Source of the DNA: Saccharothrix sp. ALI-22-I
GTDB lineage: Bacteria > Actinomycetota > Actinomycetes > Mycobacteriales > Pseudonocardiaceae
DNA length: 64,000 nt
Direction of reading: 5' to 3'
Assembly: GCF_001984175.1 (NCBI RefSeq)
Contig: NZ_MTQP01000047.1
Span: 62,001-126,000, forward strand
The position numbers and the translations under genes are program-made. The number at the start of each line of letters is the position of its first letter. Position 1 is the stretch's first letter. Below, in pieces: positions 26,630 to 34,767 of the stretch. Below the pieces are notes generated by a model. The model did no database searches and was not told the DNA's origin. It saw nothing but the letters and a program-made list of their open reading frames with translations.

Positions 26630-28081
26630 TCAGGCTCCGACGGGGACGGCTATGTACTTGTACTCCAGGAACTCGTCGATGCCGACGCGTCCGCCTTCGC
26701 GGCCCAGGCCGGACTGCTTGACGCCACCGAAGGGCGCGGCGGGGTTGGAGACCAGTCCGGTGTTGAGGCCGATCATGCCGCTTTCGAGGCGTTCGGCGAC
26801 GCACAGGGCGCGATCGAGGTTCTGGGTGAACACGTAGGCGGCCAGGCCGAATTCGGTGTCGTTGGCGGCGGCGACGACCTCGTCCTCGGTCTCGAAGGTG
26901 CGGATCGCGGCGACGGGGCCGAAGATCTCGGTGTCGATGATCGCCGACTCGGGGGCGATGCCGGTGAGGACGGTGGGCGGGTAGAAGCAGCCCGGCCCTT
27001 CGGGGAGTTCACCGCCGGTGAGGACGGTGGCGCCGCGCTTGACGGCGTCCCGCACCAGGTCGTGGGCCTTGCTGCGGCCGGCGATGTCGATGAGGGGGCC
27101 GACATCGGTGCCGGGTTCGGTACCGTGCCCGACCTTCAGAGCGGCCATGCGGGCGGCCAGGCGGGCGGCGAACTCCTCGGCGACGGAGGTGTGGACGAAG
27201 ATGCGGTTGGCTGCGCAGCAGGACTCGCCCATGTTGCGCATCTTGGCGACCATGGTGCCCTCGATGGCCACGTCGAGGTCGGCGTCGTCGAAGACGATGA
27301 GGGGGGCGTTGCCGCCCAGTTCCATGGAGGTGCGGATGACGGTGTCGGCGCACTGGGCCAGCAGGATCCGGCCGACCTGGGTGGAGCCGGTGAAGGAGAG
27401 CTTGCGGATCTGCCCGCCGCGCAGGAGGGGTTCCACGACGCCGGCGGCGTCGGTGGTGGTGACGATGTTCAGCACACCGGCCGGCAGACCCGCTTCGGCG
27501 AGGATCTGCGCCAGGGCGAGGCTGGACAGGGGGGTCTGGGGGGCGGGTTTGAGGACGATGGTGCAGCCGGCGGCGATGGCGGGGCCGATCTTGCGAGTAC
27601 CCATCGCCAAGGGGAAGTTCCAGGGGGTGATGAGAAGGCAGGGGCCGACGGGCTGACGGGTGACCAGCAGACGGTTCCTGCCGTCGGGGGCGGTCATCAA
27701 CCCGCCGTCGACACGAACGGCTTCCTCGGAGAACCAGCGGAAGAACTCCGCCGCGTAGGCGACTTCGGCACGCGCCTCGGCCAGGGGTTTGCCCATCTCC
27801 ACGGTCATCAGCAGCGCGAGGTCCTCGGTGCGCGCGATGATGATGTCGTAGGCGCGGCGCAGGATCTCGCTGCGCACCCGGGGCGCGGTGGCGGCCCAGG
27901 CGGCCTGCGCGGCGACCGCCGCCTCGACGGCACGCCGGCCGTCGGCGGGTGAGGCGTCGGCGACCTGGCACAGTTCCTCGCCGGTGGCCGGGTTGTCGAC
28001 GGACAGGGTCCGGCCGGACTCGGCGTCCTGCCAGCCACCGCCGATGAACAGCTGCTTGGGAACATCACGGACGACGGTCAT
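26630..28081 (-). CDS. gabD: NAD(P)-dependent succinate-semialdehyde-type aldehyde dehydrogenase
   Basis: A 483-residue ALDH. The ATG at 28081 has AAGGAGATAT upstream. Motifs are PWNFPLAMGTRKIGPAIAAG (cofactor), LSFTGSTQVGR, MELGGNAPLIVFDDADLDVA with the general base Glu, GESCCAANRIFVHTS with the catalytic Cys, and EIFGPVAAIRTF. The NTGLVSNPAAPFGGVKQSG and YKYIAVPVG endings are typical of GabD. It would oxidise the semialdehyde formed after amine oxidation to a dicarboxylate such as succinate. Upstream is the FAD oxidase at 28123, downstream the small coupled gene and a second oxidase, which supports a polyamine- or GABA-like route. Confidence 0.9.
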   Translation of the reverse strand: MTVVRDVPKQLFIGGGWQDAESGRTLSVDNPATGEELCQVADASPADGRRAVEAAVAAQAAWAATAPRVRSEILRRAYDIIIARTEDLALLMTVEMGKPLAEARAEVAYAAEFFRWFSEEAVRVDGGLMTAPDGRNRLLVTRQPVGPCLLITPWNFPLAMGTRKIGPAIAAGCTIVLKPAPQTPLSSLALAQILAEAGLPAGVLNIVTTTDAAGVVEPLLRGGQIRKLSFTGSTQVGRILLAQCADTVIRTSMELGGNAPLIVFDDADLDVAIEGTMVAKMRNMGESCCAANRIFVHTSVAEEFAARLAARMAALKVGHGTEPGTDVGPLIDIAGRSKAHDLVRDAVKRGATVLTGGELPEGPGCFYPPTVLTGIAPESAIIDTEIFGPVAAIRTFETEDEVVAAANDTEFGLAAYVFTQNLDRALCVAERLESGMIGLNTGLVSNPAAPFGGVKQSGLGREGGRVGIDEFLEYKYIAVPVGA

Positions 28082-28122
28082 CGTGGATATCTCCTTGTAT
28101 GTGCAGAGGGGCTGCCGACCGG

Positions 28123-29403
28123 TCAGCGGATGCGGTCCAGCGTCTTGTAGTAGGCGCCCGCGAAGGGCAGGAACCAGGCCGTGCCGTTGTAGAGGGGGAT
28201 GCGGGGTGGGGCGATGTCGCGGACCGGGCTGACCTCGGGGTGGCCGTCCACCACCTCGGCCATGACCTGCCCCATGTGCGTGGCCATCTGCACGCCGTGG
28301 CCCGCGTATCCCATGGAGTAATAGACGCCGTCCTCGGTCTGCCCGGCGTGCACGATGCGGTCCATGGCGAAACCGACGGAGCCGCCCCACACGTACTCGA
28401 CCTTCGTCCGGGAGAGTTGGGGGAAGATCTCGCACATCTCACGGGACAGGACCTGTCCGCTCTTCTTGTCCGAGGTGGGGTCGGACGGTGCGAAGCGGGC
28501 GCGGCCGCCGAACAGCAGTCGGTTGTCCGGGGTGAGCCGGAAGTAGTGGCAGACCTTGTTGGAGTCGACGATGAGGCGGGCCTTCGGGATGATGTCCCGG
28601 GCGAGCTCCTCGCCGAGCGGCTCGGTCGCGATGATGAAGCTGCCCAAGCAGACCTGCCGGCGGCGCAGCCACGGGAAGTTCTTGTCGGTGTAGGCGTCGG
28701 TGGCCATCATGACCTGCCCGGCGCGGATCACACCGCGCTCGGTGCTGACCTCGTAACGGCCGGCGGAGGTACGCCGCACTCCGATGGCCGCGTTGCGCTC
28801 GTGGATCTCGACACCGGTGCGCTCGCACGCCTCGGCCATGCCGCGCACGAAGCGGCCGACGTGCAGTGCGGCGCTGAACGGGTCGAGCAGACCGCCGTGG
28901 TAGGCGTCGGACCCGATCTCCGAACGCAGCTCGGACTTACCGATCAGAGTGGTCTCGTGTCCGAAGTGCTTGGCCAGGTCGCGCTGTTGGGCCTTCTTGC
29001 TCTCGAAGTGGGCGGGGCGGGATGCAACGCCCAGGCGTCCGACGCGCCGGAACTGGCAGTCGATGGACTCCTCTTTCACGAGCCGCTCGACGGTGTCCAC
29101 GGCCTCGCCGTAGGAGTTGTAGATCTCACGGGCCCGTTCGAGTCCGTACCTGCGGATGGCCTGGCGTATGCCGATGGTGAAGCCCAGGTTCGCCATGCCG
29201 CCGTTGCGCGCGGAGGCACCCGAGCCGATCTGGCCCTTCTCGACGAGCGTGACGCGGGCGCCCTTGCGGGCGGTGTGGAGGGCGGTGGACAGACCGGTCA
29301 GGCCACCGCCGACGACCACGAGGTCGGTGTCCTCGGTCAGCGGCTTGCCGGAGCGGTCGGGAAACACCCCAGCGGTTTCAATCCAGTAGGGAATCGTCTT
29401 CAT
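28123..29403 (-). CDS. FAD-dependent oxidoreductase, gamma-glutamylputrescine oxidase-like
   Basis: A 426-residue DAO-family flavoprotein. ATG at 29403 (MKTIPYWIETAGVF) has AGAGGACCCGAA in front; a longer start is less likely. TDLVVVGGGLTGLSTALHTA is the FAD motif, GQIGSGASARNGGMANLGFT a conserved loop of PuuB/OrdL-type oxidases, and MGYAGHGVQMATHMGQVMAE the C-terminal flavin region. PuuB oxidises gamma-glutamylputrescine to an aldehyde that PuuC/GabD-type dehydrogenases consume. The adjacent aldehyde dehydrogenase and the PotABCD-type importer upstream support a polyamine-like substrate. No gamma-glutamyl ligase (PuuA) is in the window. Confidence 0.85.
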   Translation of the reverse strand: MKTIPYWIETAGVFPDRSGKPLTEDTDLVVVGGGLTGLSTALHTARKGARVTLVEKGQIGSGASARNGGMANLGFTIGIRQAIRRYGLERAREIYNSYGEAVDTVERLVKEESIDCQFRRVGRLGVASRPAHFESKKAQQRDLAKHFGHETTLIGKSELRSEIGSDAYHGGLLDPFSAALHVGRFVRGMAEACERTGVEIHERNAAIGVRRTSAGRYEVSTERGVIRAGQVMMATDAYTDKNFPWLRRRQVCLGSFIIATEPLGEELARDIIPKARLIVDSNKVCHYFRLTPDNRLLFGGRARFAPSDPTSDKKSGQVLSREMCEIFPQLSRTKVEYVWGGSVGFAMDRIVHAGQTEDGVYYSMGYAGHGVQMATHMGQVMAEVVDGHPEVSPVRDIAPPRIPLYNGTAWFLPFAGAYYKTLDRIR

Positions 29404-29504
29404 TTCGGGTCCTCTGCCGGGGTTTCGAAGTGGCGTGCGGCCGGGCACCATCGGGGGCCCGCCGACCGGGCTGCGGTCGCTGATCAGCGGGTGTGCGATC
29501 TGGA

Positions 29505-29768
29505 TCAGCGGCGCGGAACGGTTGTGGACGCGGCGAGGAGGCCGGCCTGGCGCAGTCGACGCGCGATCAGGTCGACGAGTCGGCGCGGGATACAGCCCGA
29601 CAGACCGGCGATGTAACGCCTGCCGTCGGTGTCCTCCACGTACGGGCCCTCTCCTCGCCGGACGACGAGGAGGTCCTCGCCCTCGGGGCCGAGCGAGCCG
29701 TTGGCGGTCATGTGCGGCAGCAGGTGCCGCTGAGCGGTGGCGACGTTGAGCTGAGCGGTGGCGGTTAC
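29505..29768 (-). pseudogene. Class III aminotransferase, N-terminal fragment with destroyed start
   Basis: The frame from 29768 reads TATAQLNVATAQRHLLPHMT, then EGEDLLVVRRGEGPYVEDTD and GRRYIAGLSG. This is the N-terminus of omega-amino-acid class III aminotransferases. Similarity ends at GLSG and unrelated sequence follows to 29505. The first codon is GTA, overlapping the permease stop as GTAA. A GTGA overlap would have given both a stop and a GTG start, so a G-to-A change at this spot would remove the start but keep the permease stop. Confidence 0.65.
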
Positions 29769-30631
29769 GCGGCCTCCCCTCCGGGAGCGGCGGTGGCGGT
29801 CACGGTCTCGACCGAGAGCAGGGAGTCCTGCCGGCCGGAGCCGAGCCAGCGCACCAGGGCCACCAGGGCGAGGGCGAGGATCGCGAAGGCGATGAGGATC
29901 GCGCTGACCGCGGTCACGCTGGGGTCGATCTCGAAGGTCAGTGAGTTGTAGACCTGCACGGGCAGTGTGACGGTGTCGACCGAGGAGAGGAACTGGGAGA
30001 TGTAGAACTCGTCCAAGCTGGTGATGAAGGAGAAGATCGCCGCCGCGATCATTCCCGGCGCGGCGAGGGGGAAGGTGATCCGCCGGGCGATCGTCAGACG
30101 GCCGGCGCCCATGCTGGCCGCGGCGTCCTCCAGCCGTTCGTCGATCCCGCGCAGGGTCGCGATCAGGATCAGCACCGCGATCGGCGAGGCCAGCACGGTG
30201 TGTCCCAGGGCGATCGCGAGCGGGCTGCCGAGCATCGTGGCGGGCTCGAAGAGCAGGAACAGGCCCAGCGCGGTGACGATGTTCGGGATGACCAGTGGTC
30301 CGAGAACCAGGGCGTAAACCGCGGAGCGCAGCGGCAGTTCGCTGCGAGTCAGGGCGGTCGCCGCGGTCACACCGATGATCAGCGAGAACACGGTGCTCAG
30401 GGCGGCGATCAGGGCGCTCAGTGACAGCGCGGCCGGCCACTTGCTGCCGTCGGCGAACAGCACCTTGTACCAGTTCAGCGTCCACGTGTCCGGGGGGAAC
30501 GCCGCGAAGGCGTTGTCGCTGAAGGAGGTGACGAGGACGACGACGATCGGCAGGGCCAGGAACAGCAGGATCACGGTGGCGACCGCGGTCAGGGCGATCC
30601 GCCCGGCGACGGTCTTGCGCAGCCCGATCAT
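29765..30631 (-). CDS. Polyamine-type ABC permease, PotC-like
   Basis: A 288-residue inner-membrane permease. ATG at 30631 (MIGLRKTVAGRIALTAVATV) overlaps the upstream permease stop (ATGA). Six hydrophobic helices alternate with the binding-protein-dependent transport motif EDAAASMGAGRLTIARRITF (EAA loop), which contacts the ATPase. Downstream sequence FSFITSLDEFYISQFLSS is typical of PotC/PotI (LDEF). With the PotB-, PotA- and PotD-like genes upstream it forms a complete importer. A longer open frame that runs on into the neighbouring permease is an artefact. Confidence 0.9.
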   Translation of the reverse strand: MIGLRKTVAGRIALTAVATVILLFLALPIVVVLVTSFSDNAFAAFPPDTWTLNWYKVLFADGSKWPAALSLSALIAALSTVFSLIIGVTAATALTRSELPLRSAVYALVLGPLVIPNIVTALGLFLLFEPATMLGSPLAIALGHTVLASPIAVLILIATLRGIDERLEDAAASMGAGRLTIARRITFPLAAPGMIAAAIFSFITSLDEFYISQFLSSVDTVTLPVQVYNSLTFEIDPSVTAVSAILIAFAILALALVALVRWLGSGRQDSLLSVETVTATAAPGGEAA

Positions 30632-31512
30632 GACGCGCTCCTTTTCTTCGCGCTGGCGCCGAGGGAGCTGATGAGCTTGACCAGCAGCAGTCCGGCGAGG
30701 GTGAGCAGCAGCAGGAGGACCCCCTGAGCGGCCGCCCCGTTCCACTGGTTTTCTTTCGTCACCTGCTGGTTGATGAGGGTGGCGATCATTGTCTGGTTGG
30801 GTCCGCCCATCAGGGCCGGGGTGATGTAGTAGCCCAGCGACAGGATGAAGCTGAGCAGTCCGGCACTGGCCAGTCCGGGGGCGACCAGCGGCAGGTAGAC
30901 CCGACGGAAGATCGTCACCCGTCCCGCGCCCATGCTGGCCGCGGCCGCGAGCAGTCCGCGGTCCACGCCGCGCATCACGCCGTACAGCAGCAGCACGGTG
31001 TAGGGCAGCATCATGGAGGTGGTACCGATGACCACGCCCAGCTCGTTGTAGAGCAGGTGGTACGGCGCCCCCGGTGCCCAGGCCAGGGTCTCGTTCACCA
31101 GGCCCTTGTCGCCGAGCAGGATGATCCATCCGTAGGTGCGCACCAGGGCACTGATGAAGTGCGGGACGACGACGATCAGCATGGCCAGTCCGGCCCACAG
31201 GGGCCTGAGCCGTGAGATCGCGTTCGCCAGAATGAACCCGAAGACCAGGCTCAACAGCGCCGTCTCGGCGGAGATCCGCAGCGTGGTGATCAAAACGGAG
31301 AGGTTGACGCCCGTCAGCGCGTCGACGTACCAGTGCAGCGTCAGCGACCCGTCGGCGTTCTTCAGACTGAGGAACAGCGTGCTGATGATCGGGTAGACGA
31401 ACAGCACCAGCAGGTAGACGACGACCGGCAGCGCGTAGAGGATCCCGACCCTGGTCTTGCGCGAGGCCAGGAGCTTGCGCGGACGGGCGGGGGCGGCGGT
31501 GAGAGCGGCCAT
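30628..31512 (-). CDS. Polyamine-type ABC permease, PotB-like
   Basis: A 294-residue permease, MAALTAAPARPRKLLASRKT, with six transmembrane helices. The EAA loop is AAAASMGAGRVTIFRRVYLP and the conserved SFILSLGYYITPALMGGPNQ is shared with PotB/PotH. It starts 4 bp after the ATPase gene and its stop overlaps the next permease, so the order is receptor, ATPase, PotB, PotC in one transcript. The substrate is inferred only from family: spermidine/putrescine or similar cationic amines. Confidence 0.9.
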   Translation of the reverse strand: MAALTAAPARPRKLLASRKTRVGILYALPVVVYLLVLFVYPIISTLFLSLKNADGSLTLHWYVDALTGVNLSVLITTLRISAETALLSLVFGFILANAISRLRPLWAGLAMLIVVVPHFISALVRTYGWIILLGDKGLVNETLAWAPGAPYHLLYNELGVVIGTTSMMLPYTVLLLYGVMRGVDRGLLAAAASMGAGRVTIFRRVYLPLVAPGLASAGLLSFILSLGYYITPALMGGPNQTMIATLINQQVTKENQWNGAAAQGVLLLLLTLAGLLLVKLISSLGASAKKRSAS

Positions 31513-31515
31513 GGC

Positions 31516-32655
31516 TCACCCTTCCTGTTCGCCGGCGAAGAGGTTGACGTCGTCCGGGTCGGCGGTGATCCCGACCCGCTCGCCGGCGACGGGGCCTCGG
31601 CCGGCCGGTACTTCCAGGCGCAGCAGCGGCGCGTCACCGCCATCGATCCGCACGCCGGCGCGGACCAGGGTGCCCACGTAGGTGGCGGTCTCCACCGTGC
31701 CGCTGCAGAAGCCGTCGTCGATGGCGCAGGCCCGCAGTCGGCCCGGCTGGACGGCGACCTTGACCGGGGTGCCGGAGGCCAGGTCGTGGCGGCGTGCCTT
31801 CAGCAGTCCGCCACTGCGGTCGAGGCGGACCAGGGTGTGCTCGTCGGTGTGCTGCTCGATGCGGCCGGGCAGGAAGTTGGCCGCGCCGAGGAAGTCCGCG
31901 ACGAAGGGGGTCTTCGGCCGCTCGAACAGCTCCCGGGGGGTGTCGAACTGCTCGACCAGGCCGTTGCGCATCACCGCGATGCGATCCGACATGACCAGCG
32001 CTTCTTCCTGATCGTGCGTCACGTAGATGACGGTCAGGCCGAGCTCCTGCTGGATGGTCTTGATCTCGACCTGTAGCTGGTCGCGCAGTTTCTTGTCCAG
32101 GGCGCCGAGCGGCTCGTCCATGAGGATGACCGGCGGGCGGTAGACCAGTGCCCGGCACAGCGCCACCCGCTGCTGCTGACCGCCGGACAGCTCGCGAGGC
32201 TTGCGGCCGCCGAAGCCGGACAGGCCGGCGATCTCCAGCGTCTCCCCGACGCGCCTGCGGATCTCGTCCTTCGGCACGCCGCGCAGCGTGAGCGGGAAGG
32301 CGACGTTGTCGTGCACGGTCATGTGCGGGAACAGCAGGTACTGCTGGAAGACGAAACCGAGGTTCCGCTTCTGCGGGGCGAGCCTGGTGACGTCGCGGCC
32401 TCCGACGGTGATGGTGCCGGAGTCGGGTTCGCAGAACCCGGCGATCATCATCAGGGTCGTGGTCTTGCCCGACCCGGAGGAGCCGAGGAAGGTGACGAAC
32501 TCCCCGGCCGCGATCTCCATGGACGCCTCGTCGACGGCGACGATGTCCCCGTACGTCTTGCGCAATGCCACTACCGACAGCGCCTTGCCGGTCGCGGTGG
32601 CGGGCTTGCCGCCGACCACCGCGACGGACGGCGTGATCACACCGAATTCAGCCAC
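31516..32655 (-). CDS. Polyamine-type ABC importer ATPase, PotA-like
   Basis: A 379-residue ATPase starting MAEFGVITPSVAVVGGKPAT. Walker A LGSSGSGKTTTLMMIAGF, Q-loop FVFQQYLLFPHMTVHDNVAF, signature ELSGGQQQRVALCRAL, Walker B VILMDEPLGALDKKLRDQLQ and the switch VTHDQEEALVMSDRIAV are all intact. The C-terminal 110 residues form a TOBE regulatory domain. The start overlaps the end of the receptor gene by eight bases. The ATPase energises the two permeases downstream. Confidence 0.92.
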   Translation of the reverse strand: MAEFGVITPSVAVVGGKPATATGKALSVVALRKTYGDIVAVDEASMEIAAGEFVTFLGSSGSGKTTTLMMIAGFCEPDSGTITVGGRDVTRLAPQKRNLGFVFQQYLLFPHMTVHDNVAFPLTLRGVPKDEIRRRVGETLEIAGLSGFGGRKPRELSGGQQQRVALCRALVYRPPVILMDEPLGALDKKLRDQLQVEIKTIQQELGLTVIYVTHDQEEALVMSDRIAVMRNGLVEQFDTPRELFERPKTPFVADFLGAANFLPGRIEQHTDEHTLVRLDRSGGLLKARRHDLASGTPVKVAVQPGRLRACAIDDGFCSGTVETATYVGTLVRAGVRIDGGDAPLLRLEVPAGRGPVAGERVGITADPDDVNLFAGEQEG

Positions 32656-33748
32656 GAGCCCACTCCAACCAGCGCTGGGTGACGGCGGCTTCGTTCTTCA
32701 GCCACCAGTCGATGTCGGTGTCGAAGCCCTTGTCGTAGTACTGCGGCGCACCCGCCAGTGCGTTGCGCTCGTCCTCGGTGAGCTTCTCGTAGGCCACCGG
32801 GGAAGACGGGTTCGACGGGAAGGCCTTTGCCAGGTTGGCCTGGACCTCGGCACGCAACGAGAAGTCCATGAGCTGGTAGGCGGCGTCCACGTTGGCCGCG
32901 TCCTTGGCGATGGCGTAGCCCGAGAACTGACGGCGAATACCGTTGAGCTGCCTGGCGACCGGGACGCCCTGCTTCTGCAGATCGGCGATCCGGCCGTCCC
33001 AGACGGTGGACATCGTCACCTCCTGGCGGCTCAGCAGCACACCCGGGAGCGGGCCGCTGTCCCAGAACTTCTTGATCTCGGACCGCAGCCGGGTCAGCAC
33101 CTTGAAGGCACGGTCCACATCCAGCGGGTACAGCTTGTCCATCGGGACACCGTCGGCCAGCAGCGCGAACTCCAGCTCCGGCAGGTCACCGTCCGGACTG
33201 CACATCGCACGGCCGCCCTGGAACGCCTTGGTGTCCCAGAAGTCCGCCCACGACTCGGGCTTGCGGCCGCCGAAGGCGTCGGTGCGGTACGCGATGCACT
33301 GGCCGTAGAAGCTGTGGCCGATGGCATGGTCGGTGATCTGGTTGTCGGGGATCTTCGCGCTCTTCAGGCTCGTGATCCGGTCGCGGTCCAGCTTCTCCAG
33401 GGCGTCCTGGCCCGCGTACTTGGCGTGGGACATCATCGAGTCGTTGATGAGGTCGCACTGCGGGCGGCCCTGCTTGATCTGGGCGAGCAGCGGGGCGTTG
33501 TCCAGGTTGAGCACCTTGACGCTGATGCCGGTCTCCTGGGTGAACGGCGTGTAGATCGCCTTCTGCAGGGCCGCACCGTAGGAACCGCCGCTGTCGCGGA
33601 CGACCACCGTCTTGCCACCCCCGCCGCTGGACGAGACACGGCTGGTGCCGGTGCCGCAGGCGCCGAGGGCGGTCGCGGCGGCTACACCCGCCGCGACCCC
33701 TCCGATTCCTCGCAGGAACAGTCTGCGGTCAATTCGGGCGTCTTTCAT
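32648..33748 (-). CDS. Polyamine-type ABC importer substrate-binding lipoprotein, PotD-like
   Basis: A 366-residue exported receptor. The N-terminus MKDARIDRRLFLRGIGGVAA has a twin-arginine motif (RRLFLRG) and a lipobox LGAC near residue 30, so it is probably folded, exported by Tat and lipid-anchored. The mature part begins with a Ser/Gly linker and contains VVRDSGGSYGAALQKAIYTP and GHSFYGQCIAYRTDAFGGRK, as in PotD/DUF1537-associated receptors. ATG is preceded by AGGAGGCACACG. It is the first gene of the transport operon. Confidence 0.9.
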   Translation of the reverse strand: MKDARIDRRLFLRGIGGVAAGVAAATALGACGTGTSRVSSSGGGGKTVVVRDSGGSYGAALQKAIYTPFTQETGISVKVLNLDNAPLLAQIKQGRPQCDLINDSMMSHAKYAGQDALEKLDRDRITSLKSAKIPDNQITDHAIGHSFYGQCIAYRTDAFGGRKPESWADFWDTKAFQGGRAMCSPDGDLPELEFALLADGVPMDKLYPLDVDRAFKVLTRLRSEIKKFWDSGPLPGVLLSRQEVTMSTVWDGRIADLQKQGVPVARQLNGIRRQFSGYAIAKDAANVDAAYQLMDFSLRAEVQANLAKAFPSNPSSPVAYEKLTEDERNALAGAPQYYDKGFDTDIDWWLKNEAAVTQRWLEWARG

Positions 33749-33973
33749 CGTGTGCCTCCTGGTGGTGCCGGCCGCGAGATGAGGGGAGCGGCTGGGGACG
33801 TGGGAAGAGGGGCAGTGGGAGCTGGGCCGCGTGCTCGCGGCGGTCGGCCGAGTCGACGATGCGGCCGATGACTTCGCCCTCGGCCCGGTACTTCGAGTTC
33901 TGCGCGGGCGTCGCCGACAGCTCGGCGTGGAGGTCCTTCGGGGCTGTCCGTGCGGGACGGTGTGCGTCGCGGG

Positions 33974-34654
33974 TCAGATGCCGAGCATGCGGTTGAGCTC
34001 GTCCAGGGACTTCACCGTCACGTAGTCGTAGCCGTGGGTGACCGGGTCGCAGCCGCGGTCCAGGAGGACGAGGTTGCGGAAGCCCATGTCGTGCATCGGC
34101 ATCAGGTCGTAGCGGGTGTGCGAGGAGACGTGCACGAAGTCCTCGGGGGACGCGTCGAGCTGGTCGAGCATGTACTCGAACGCGGCGTAGCGGGGCTTGT
34201 AGTAGCCGGCCTGCTCCGCGGTGTAGACCGCGTGGAAGTCCGCTCCGAGCCGGGGCACACTCTCCTCGAGGAAGGCGTCCTCGGCGTTGGAGAGGATCAC
34301 CAGCTTGTAGTTCTCGCCCATCTTCTTCAGCGGTTCCGGCACGTCGGCGTGCGGGCCCCAGCTGCGGACGCCGTCGGCGAACCGCTTGCCCGCGTCCGGG
34401 GCGGCCTTCACGCCCCACTTGCGGCAGACCCCCTCGAAGGCGTCCTGCAGCGTCTGCTCGTAGGGGTAGTACTTGCCGAGGACCGAGTCGTAGCGGTAGC
34501 CGCGGAACTCCTTGACGAACTGGTCCCAGTGCTCGGCCGGGATCTGGTCGCCGACGAGTTCACGCGTGATGGGGGTCATCGGCCACTCGATCAACGTGCC
34601 GTAGCAGTCGAACGAGACGTACTTGGGGCGGAACTGGAACGAGGGAATGGGCAT
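33974..34654 (-). CDS. HAD-superfamily hydrolase, L-2-haloacid dehalogenase type (HAD type II)
   Basis: A 226-residue HAD protein. ATG at 34654 (MPIPSFQFRPKYVSFDCYGT) is preferred, with GGAG nine bases upstream. Motif I FDCYGTLIEW supplies the nucleophilic Asp. Motif II is LVILSNAEDAF. The Lys is in YYKPRYAAFEYML, and HVSSHTRYDLMPMHDMGFRN is motif III. In true L-2-haloacid dehalogenases a Ser-Asn follows (VSSN); here it is VSSH, so dehalogenation cannot be assumed. It lies between the importer operon and the FAD oxidase, as similar HAD genes do in amine-catabolism clusters. The 225 bases between it and the receptor gene hold no clear gene. Confidence 0.85.
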   Translation of the reverse strand: MPIPSFQFRPKYVSFDCYGTLIEWPMTPITRELVGDQIPAEHWDQFVKEFRGYRYDSVLGKYYPYEQTLQDAFEGVCRKWGVKAAPDAGKRFADGVRSWGPHADVPEPLKKMGENYKLVILSNAEDAFLEESVPRLGADFHAVYTAEQAGYYKPRYAAFEYMLDQLDASPEDFVHVSSHTRYDLMPMHDMGFRNLVLLDRGCDPVTHGYDYVTVKSLDELNRMLGI

Positions 34655-34767
34655 GGTGGTACTCCATTTCTTGCTTCGGGGGGACTGATTGCGGCCGGGT
34701 GCCGGTTTTTCGGGCATGCCTGTGGCAGGGATGCCGAGGTGAGGTGATGCCGTGGATGTCGCCGGGG

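Noticed and set aside
29765-31519. 584-codon minus ORF suggesting a fused double permease
   Set aside because: Only the part after MIGLRKTV is the true permease frame. The upstream half is out of frame relative to the PotB-like gene, which has its own complete frame.
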